Assembly (NCBI GenBank): GCA_945862435.1 | Contig: CAMAXX010000001.1 | Location: 155,166 to 219,165, forward strand | Length of the DNA: 64,000 nucleotides | Reading direction: 5' to 3' | DNA from: Pseudorhodobacter antarcticus | Lineage (GTDB): Bacteria > Pseudomonadota > Alphaproteobacteria > Rhodobacterales > Rhodobacteraceae | Shown: in pieces, positions 60,286 through 64,000 of the stretch | Position numbering within the stretch: position 1 is the stretch's first letter | Layout: each line of letters opens with the position of its first letter | Position numbers and translations under genes: made by a program | The notes under the pieces: model-generated | Database searches by the model: none | What the model was told of the DNA's origin: nothing | Seen by the model: only the letters and a program-made list of their open reading frames with translations

Positions 60286-61515
60286 CTACACTTTCATATC
60301 AAATCCTAAATGTTTGGCCACGGTGAAGATGTCTTTATCCCCGCGCCCACACATGTTCATTACAATGATATGCTCTTTTGGCAGGCTCGGGGCGATCTTC
60401 ATTACATGGGCCAGCGCATGGGCTGGTTCCAGCGCAGGGATAATCCCTTCCAATTTGCACGAAAGCTGAAACGCCTCCAGCGCCTCGGCATCGGTGATGG
60501 ACACATATTTTGCGCGCCCCATATCGTGCAGCCACGAATGTTCGGGGCCAATACCAGGGTAATCCAGCCCAGCGGAAATCGAAAACCCTTCCAAAATCTG
60601 CCCGTCAGGGTCTTGCAACAAATAAGTGCGGTTGCCGTGCAATACACCGGGGCGTCCGCCTGTCAGGGATGCGCAGTGCTGCATCCGGTCGTCCACACCC
60701 TTGCCGCCTGCTTCGACACCTATGATATTCACGGATGGATCATCGAGGAAGGGGTAGAACAATCCCATAGCATTACTGCCACCGCCAATGGCCGCGATGA
60801 TCGTGTCTGGAAGGCGGCCCTCGCCTTCCTGCTCGGCCAGTTGCCAGCGCACTTCTTTGCCGATGATGGACTGGAAATCGCGCACCATTGCGGGATAGGG
60901 ATGCGGGCCAGCGACAGTGCCGATGCAATAGAAGGTGTCGCGCACATTGGTCACCCAATCGCGCAGCGCATCGTTCATCGCGTCTTTCAACGTGCCCCGG
61001 CCAGAGGTCACGGGAATAACCTCGGCCCCAAGCAGCTTCATGCGAAAGACATTGGGCGCTTGGCGTTCGACATCATGCGCGCCCATGTAAACCACGCATT
61101 GCAGCCCGAACTTGGCGCAAACCGTGGCAGTCGCCACACCGTGCTGCCCCGCCCCCGTTTCGGCGATAATGCGCGTCTTGCCCATGCGGCGCGCCAAAAT
61201 AATCTGGCCCAGAACGTTGTTGATCTTGTGCGCACCTGTGTGGTTCAGCTCGTCGCGCTTCATATAAATCTTCGCGCCGCCCAAATAGGTGGTTAGCCTT
61301 TCGGCGTAATACAGCGGTGACGGGCGGCCAACATAATGCTTCCACAGCCAATCCATTTCGGCCCAAAATGTCGGGTCGGTTTTGGCAAATTCGTAACGCT
61401 CTTCTAGATCAAGGATCAGCGGCATCAGCGTTTCGGACACAAACCGCCCACCAAATTTGCCAAAGCGGCCCTGCTCGTCTGGGCCAGTCATAAAGCTGTT
61501 GATACCGTCTTCCAT
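60286..61515 (-). CDS. trpB: Tryptophan synthase beta subunit
   Basis: [57 protein letters not shown]. Confidence 0.95.
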   Translation of the reverse strand: MEDGINSFMTGPDEQGRFGKFGGRFVSETLMPLILDLEERYEFAKTDPTFWAEMDWLWKHYVGRPSPLYYAERLTTYLGGAKIYMKRDELNHTGAHKINNVLGQIILARRMGKTRIIAETGAGQHGVATATVCAKFGLQCVVYMGAHDVERQAPNVFRMKLLGAEVIPVTSGRGTLKDAMNDALRDWVTNVRDTFYCIGTVAGPHPYPAMVRDFQSIIGKEVRWQLAEQEGEGRLPDTIIAAIGGGSNAMGLFYPFLDDPSVNIIGVEAGGKGVDDRMQHCASLTGGRPGVLHGNRTYLLQDPDGQILEGFSISAGLDYPGIGPEHSWLHDMGRAKYVSITDAEALEAFQLSCKLEGIIPALEPAHALAHVMKIAPSLPKEHIIVMNMCGRGDKDIFTVAKHLGFDMKV

Positions 61516-61584
61516 TTCGCGCTCCTCTTTGGTCAAGATGTAGCGCGGGATGGGGGCGGCGGAAAGGGGGCTTTTGCAGCCCCC

Positions 61585-61632
61585 TCGGGCCGTTGGCCCT
61601 CACCCCCGCAGGATATTTTCAGAGTTAGGAAG
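61585..61632. repeat. Copy of intergenic repeat (cacccccgcaggatattttcagagttaggaag)
   Basis: Near-identical to 17423-17460 and inverted relative to 10402-10426. Confidence 0.55.
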
Positions 61633-62694
61633 TTACAGCCACTCGCCGCGCGCCGTGCCGACAGCATCGGCCACATTGGAAAAGCCATCACGGGCAAGCA
61701 GCACGTCAAGGCCATGTGCGATTTGGGGAACCAAGGATAGGCCATGATAAACCAACGCTGAATAAAGCTGCACCGCGCTCGCCCCCGCGCGAATTTTGGC
61801 ATAGGCCTGCTCTGCATTGGAAATACCGCCCACGCCAATCAGCGGCAGCTTGCCACCCGTTAGCTTGGATAGCAGTGCCAAAACGCGTGTCGATTTTTCA
61901 AACAGCGGCACGCCGGAAAGCCCGCCCGCCTGATCTTTGTAAAGCGATGTTAGTCCATCGCGCGACAGCGTTGTGTTCGAAGCAATAATGCCTTGAATGC
62001 CCGCACCCAATGCCACTTCGGCAATTTGCGCCACTTCGTCGTTGTTCAAGTCAGGCGCGATCTTCAGGAAAATCGGAATTGGTCGCGCCAGTTCCACCCG
62101 CGCCTGCATGACCTGTGCCAACAGCGCAGTCAGCGCGGCAGGCCCCTGCAAATCGCGCAGCTTTTCGGTATTCGGCGACGAGACATTGACCGTGGCAAAA
62201 TCCACATACGCGCCGCAGATGGCCAGAACGGCGGCAAAATCGGCGGCGCGGCTGGCGCTGTCTTTGTTCGCGCCAAGGTTCAGGCCCACGGGCACAGCGC
62301 CGCGCGCGCGCCGCGCAAGCCGCGCGCCTATTGCATCCGCCCCTTCGTTGTTAAACCCAAAGCGATTGATAACAGCGCGATCTTCGCGCAGCCGAAACAG
62401 CCGAGGCTTTTCGTTGCCATCCTGCGGGCGCGGCGTGGCAGCCCCCACTTCGATGAAACCAAAGCCTGCCCGCGACAGCGGTGCAACCGCCATGGCGTTT
62501 TTGTCATAGCCCGCCGCCAGCCCAATAGGGTTGGACAGCGGCATCCCCGCAAGCATGCAGCCAAGTCGCGGCGAGGTGACCTGCCCCGCCATCGGCACAA
62601 GCCCCGCGCGCAACACCAGCAGCGAGGCCCCATGCGCCGCCTCTGGATCCATCAGATGCAGCGCGCGCAGGCCAAGCCGCTCGTACAGGGTCAA
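61633..62694 (-). CDS. pyrD: Quinone-dependent dihydroorotate dehydrogenase
   Basis: [65 protein letters not shown]; probable TTG start overlapping upstream stop. Confidence 0.9.
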   Translation of the reverse strand: MTLYERLGLRALHLMDPEAAHGASLLVLRAGLVPMAGQVTSPRLGCMLAGMPLSNPIGLAAGYDKNAMAVAPLSRAGFGFIEVGAATPRPQDGNEKPRLFRLREDRAVINRFGFNNEGADAIGARLARRARGAVPVGLNLGANKDSASRAADFAAVLAICGAYVDFATVNVSSPNTEKLRDLQGPAALTALLAQVMQARVELARPIPIFLKIAPDLNNDEVAQIAEVALGAGIQGIIASNTTLSRDGLTSLYKDQAGGLSGVPLFEKSTRVLALLSKLTGGKLPLIGVGGISNAEQAYAKIRAGASAVQLYSALVYHGLSLVPQIAHGLDVLLARDGFSNVADAVGTARGEWL

Positions 62695-63032
62695 AACACA
62701 CCTTCGGGAAAGATATGGCCCGATGCGCCCAGTGGCAGGGATTTGTCCCAGACCACGTCCGCAATTGTCAGGGCGCGGTACAGATGCGGAAACAGAACGC
62801 CGCCGCGCGCGGGTTCCCATTTCAGATCATCCCCAAGATGGGCAGCGTCAATGGCCAGCAGTACCAAATCACTTTGCCCTGCAAACCATTTGGCGGCAGT
62901 TTCGGCCAACTGGGGGGCTGCGGAAAAATGGATATAGCCATCGGCCAAATCCACGGGCGCGCCAAGTGTCTGGCCTTTCGCGCGCATATCGTCCCATTCA
63001 GGGCGGCAGAATATTTTGTAAATGATCATCAA
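62691..63032 (-). CDS. DUF952-like protein
   Basis: [59 protein letters not shown]. Confidence 0.75.
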   Translation of the reverse strand: MMIIYKIFCRPEWDDMRAKGQTLGAPVDLADGYIHFSAAPQLAETAAKWFAGQSDLVLLAIDAAHLGDDLKWEPARGGVLFPHLYRALTIADVVWDKSLPLGASGHIFPEGVF

Positions 63033-63089
63033 CGTCTTTTGCCCAAATGCGGGCTTTTGGTCAATGGAAAATGGCTCTATCGTCGCATC

Positions 63090-63752
63090 ATGTGTGGCCG
63101 GCTAACCCTCACCCATCCAACCGAGGCGATGGCGCGCCTATTTGGCGCGGCGATGGCGAATGATCTATCGCAGGGGCCAAATTACAATCTGTGTCCCACG
63201 CAAATGGTCGCGGTAGTAACAGGCGGGCCAATGACTGAAAACAAGGTGCGGCACCTGCGCGCCATGCGCTGGGGCTTTATTCCCGCGTGGTATAAATCCC
63301 CCACCGACGGCCCGCTGATTATCAATGCCCGCGCAGATACCGTGGCTGTTAAACCCGCCTTTCGCGAAGCGATCCGCGCGCGCCGCTGTATCCTGCCCGC
63401 CAGCGGTTTTTACGAATGGTCGGCTGGCCCCAATAAGACCCGCTTGCCGTGGCACATCACGCGCAAGGATGGCACGCCCTTTGCATTTGCGGCGCTGTGG
63501 CAGACATGGGGCGATATCGACACCCTCGCGGTTGTTACAACCGCGGCCGGCGCCGATATGGCCCATATACACGACCGCGAGCCAGTGATCCTTGACCCCG
63601 CCGATTGGCCGCTGTGGCTGGGCGAAGCGGGGCATGGCGCGGCACCGCTGATGCGCGCAAGTTCAGGCGTGATCCAAAGCCACCGCGTTGGGGTCGAAGT
63701 GAATTCCAACCGCGCATCAGGCGCGCATCTGATAGACCCAATCCCCGCTTGA
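63090..63752 (+). CDS. SOS response-associated peptidase (YedK/HMCES family)
   Basis: MCGRLTLTHP (catalytic Cys2), NARADTVAVKPAFREAIRARRCILPASGFYEW. Confidence 0.92.
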   Translation: MCGRLTLTHPTEAMARLFGAAMANDLSQGPNYNLCPTQMVAVVTGGPMTENKVRHLRAMRWGFIPAWYKSPTDGPLIINARADTVAVKPAFREAIRARRCILPASGFYEWSAGPNKTRLPWHITRKDGTPFAFAALWQTWGDIDTLAVVTTAAGADMAHIHDREPVILDPADWPLWLGEAGHGAAPLMRASSGVIQSHRVGVEVNSNRASGAHLIDPIPA

Positions 63753-63786
63753 GCATCCTGCGCGTGGGTGCTATGACGCGTTCATC

Positions 63787-63860
63787 GCGGGCATTGTGTA
63801 ATGGTAAGACCTTAGCCTTCCAAGCTAAAGACGCGGGTTCGATTCCCGCTGCCCGCTCCA
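63787..63860 (+). tRNA. tRNA-Gly (anticodon TCC), CCA encoded
   Basis: gcgggca...ccttccaagc...cgggttcgattcccg ctgcccgctcca: acceptor GCGGGCA/TGCCCGC, T-loop TTCGATT. Confidence 0.93.
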
Positions 63861-63959
63861 TTTAACAACAAAAAACAAGCAAGAACTTCGGTTAACTGTT
63901 TGAAAACACTCTGAAATTCACTGAGGCTTCACCGCCTCTCTTCAGGAGTGTAGACCAAA

Positions 63960-64000
63960 TTGCAGACCAAAAGAGTCCCATTCACTTACAGTCGTCGCGG
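63960..64000 (+). CDS. Probable start of site-specific tyrosine recombinase/integrase (truncated by window)
   Basis: TTG start, LQTKRVPFTYSRR..; RBS-like caggag upstream; directly 3' of tRNA-Gly. Confidence 0.45.
   Translation, partial: MQTKRVPFTYSRR

Noticed and set aside
60310-61296. 328-aa plus-strand ORF
   Set aside because: Antisense shadow of trpB
61993-62937. 314-aa plus-strand ORF
   Set aside because: Antisense shadow of pyrD/DUF952

Overview
The window is a GC-rich alphaproteobacterial chromosome segment; gene content and protein style look like Rhodobacteraceae. Most of it is dense housekeeping sequence: carA (3' end), ilvC, glmM, folP, folB, a PPDK-like gene, glyS/glyQ, folE2, metZ, ftsY, xseA, purD, lysC, ptsP, hisS-hisZ-hisG, a B12-dependent ribonucleotide reductase, purU, trpB and pyrD. 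Accessory interest is concentrated in about 47.9-60.3 kb. That stretch holds a divergent locus of glycosyltransferases, a sulfatase-RTX fusion and a lectin-like protein. It is followed by a cluster of exported acidic repeat proteins, a membrane-anchored LuxR-type regulator and a nitric oxide synthase (NOS) oxygenase gene. The NOS reading frame is interrupted by tandem stops (TAA TGA), after which the same frame continues with a recognisable NOS C-terminus (..ITPPMS..LKPNYFYQD..). Other notable items are a SAM-II riboswitch plus terminator upstream of metZ, a single-base frameshift in purU, tandem CtrA-type sites near the left end, a recurrent intergenic repeat, locally AT-rich patches inside glyS and hisS, and a tRNA-Gly(TCC) followed at the right edge by what looks like the start of an integrase. 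All homology calls come from recalled family motifs; no database search was run.
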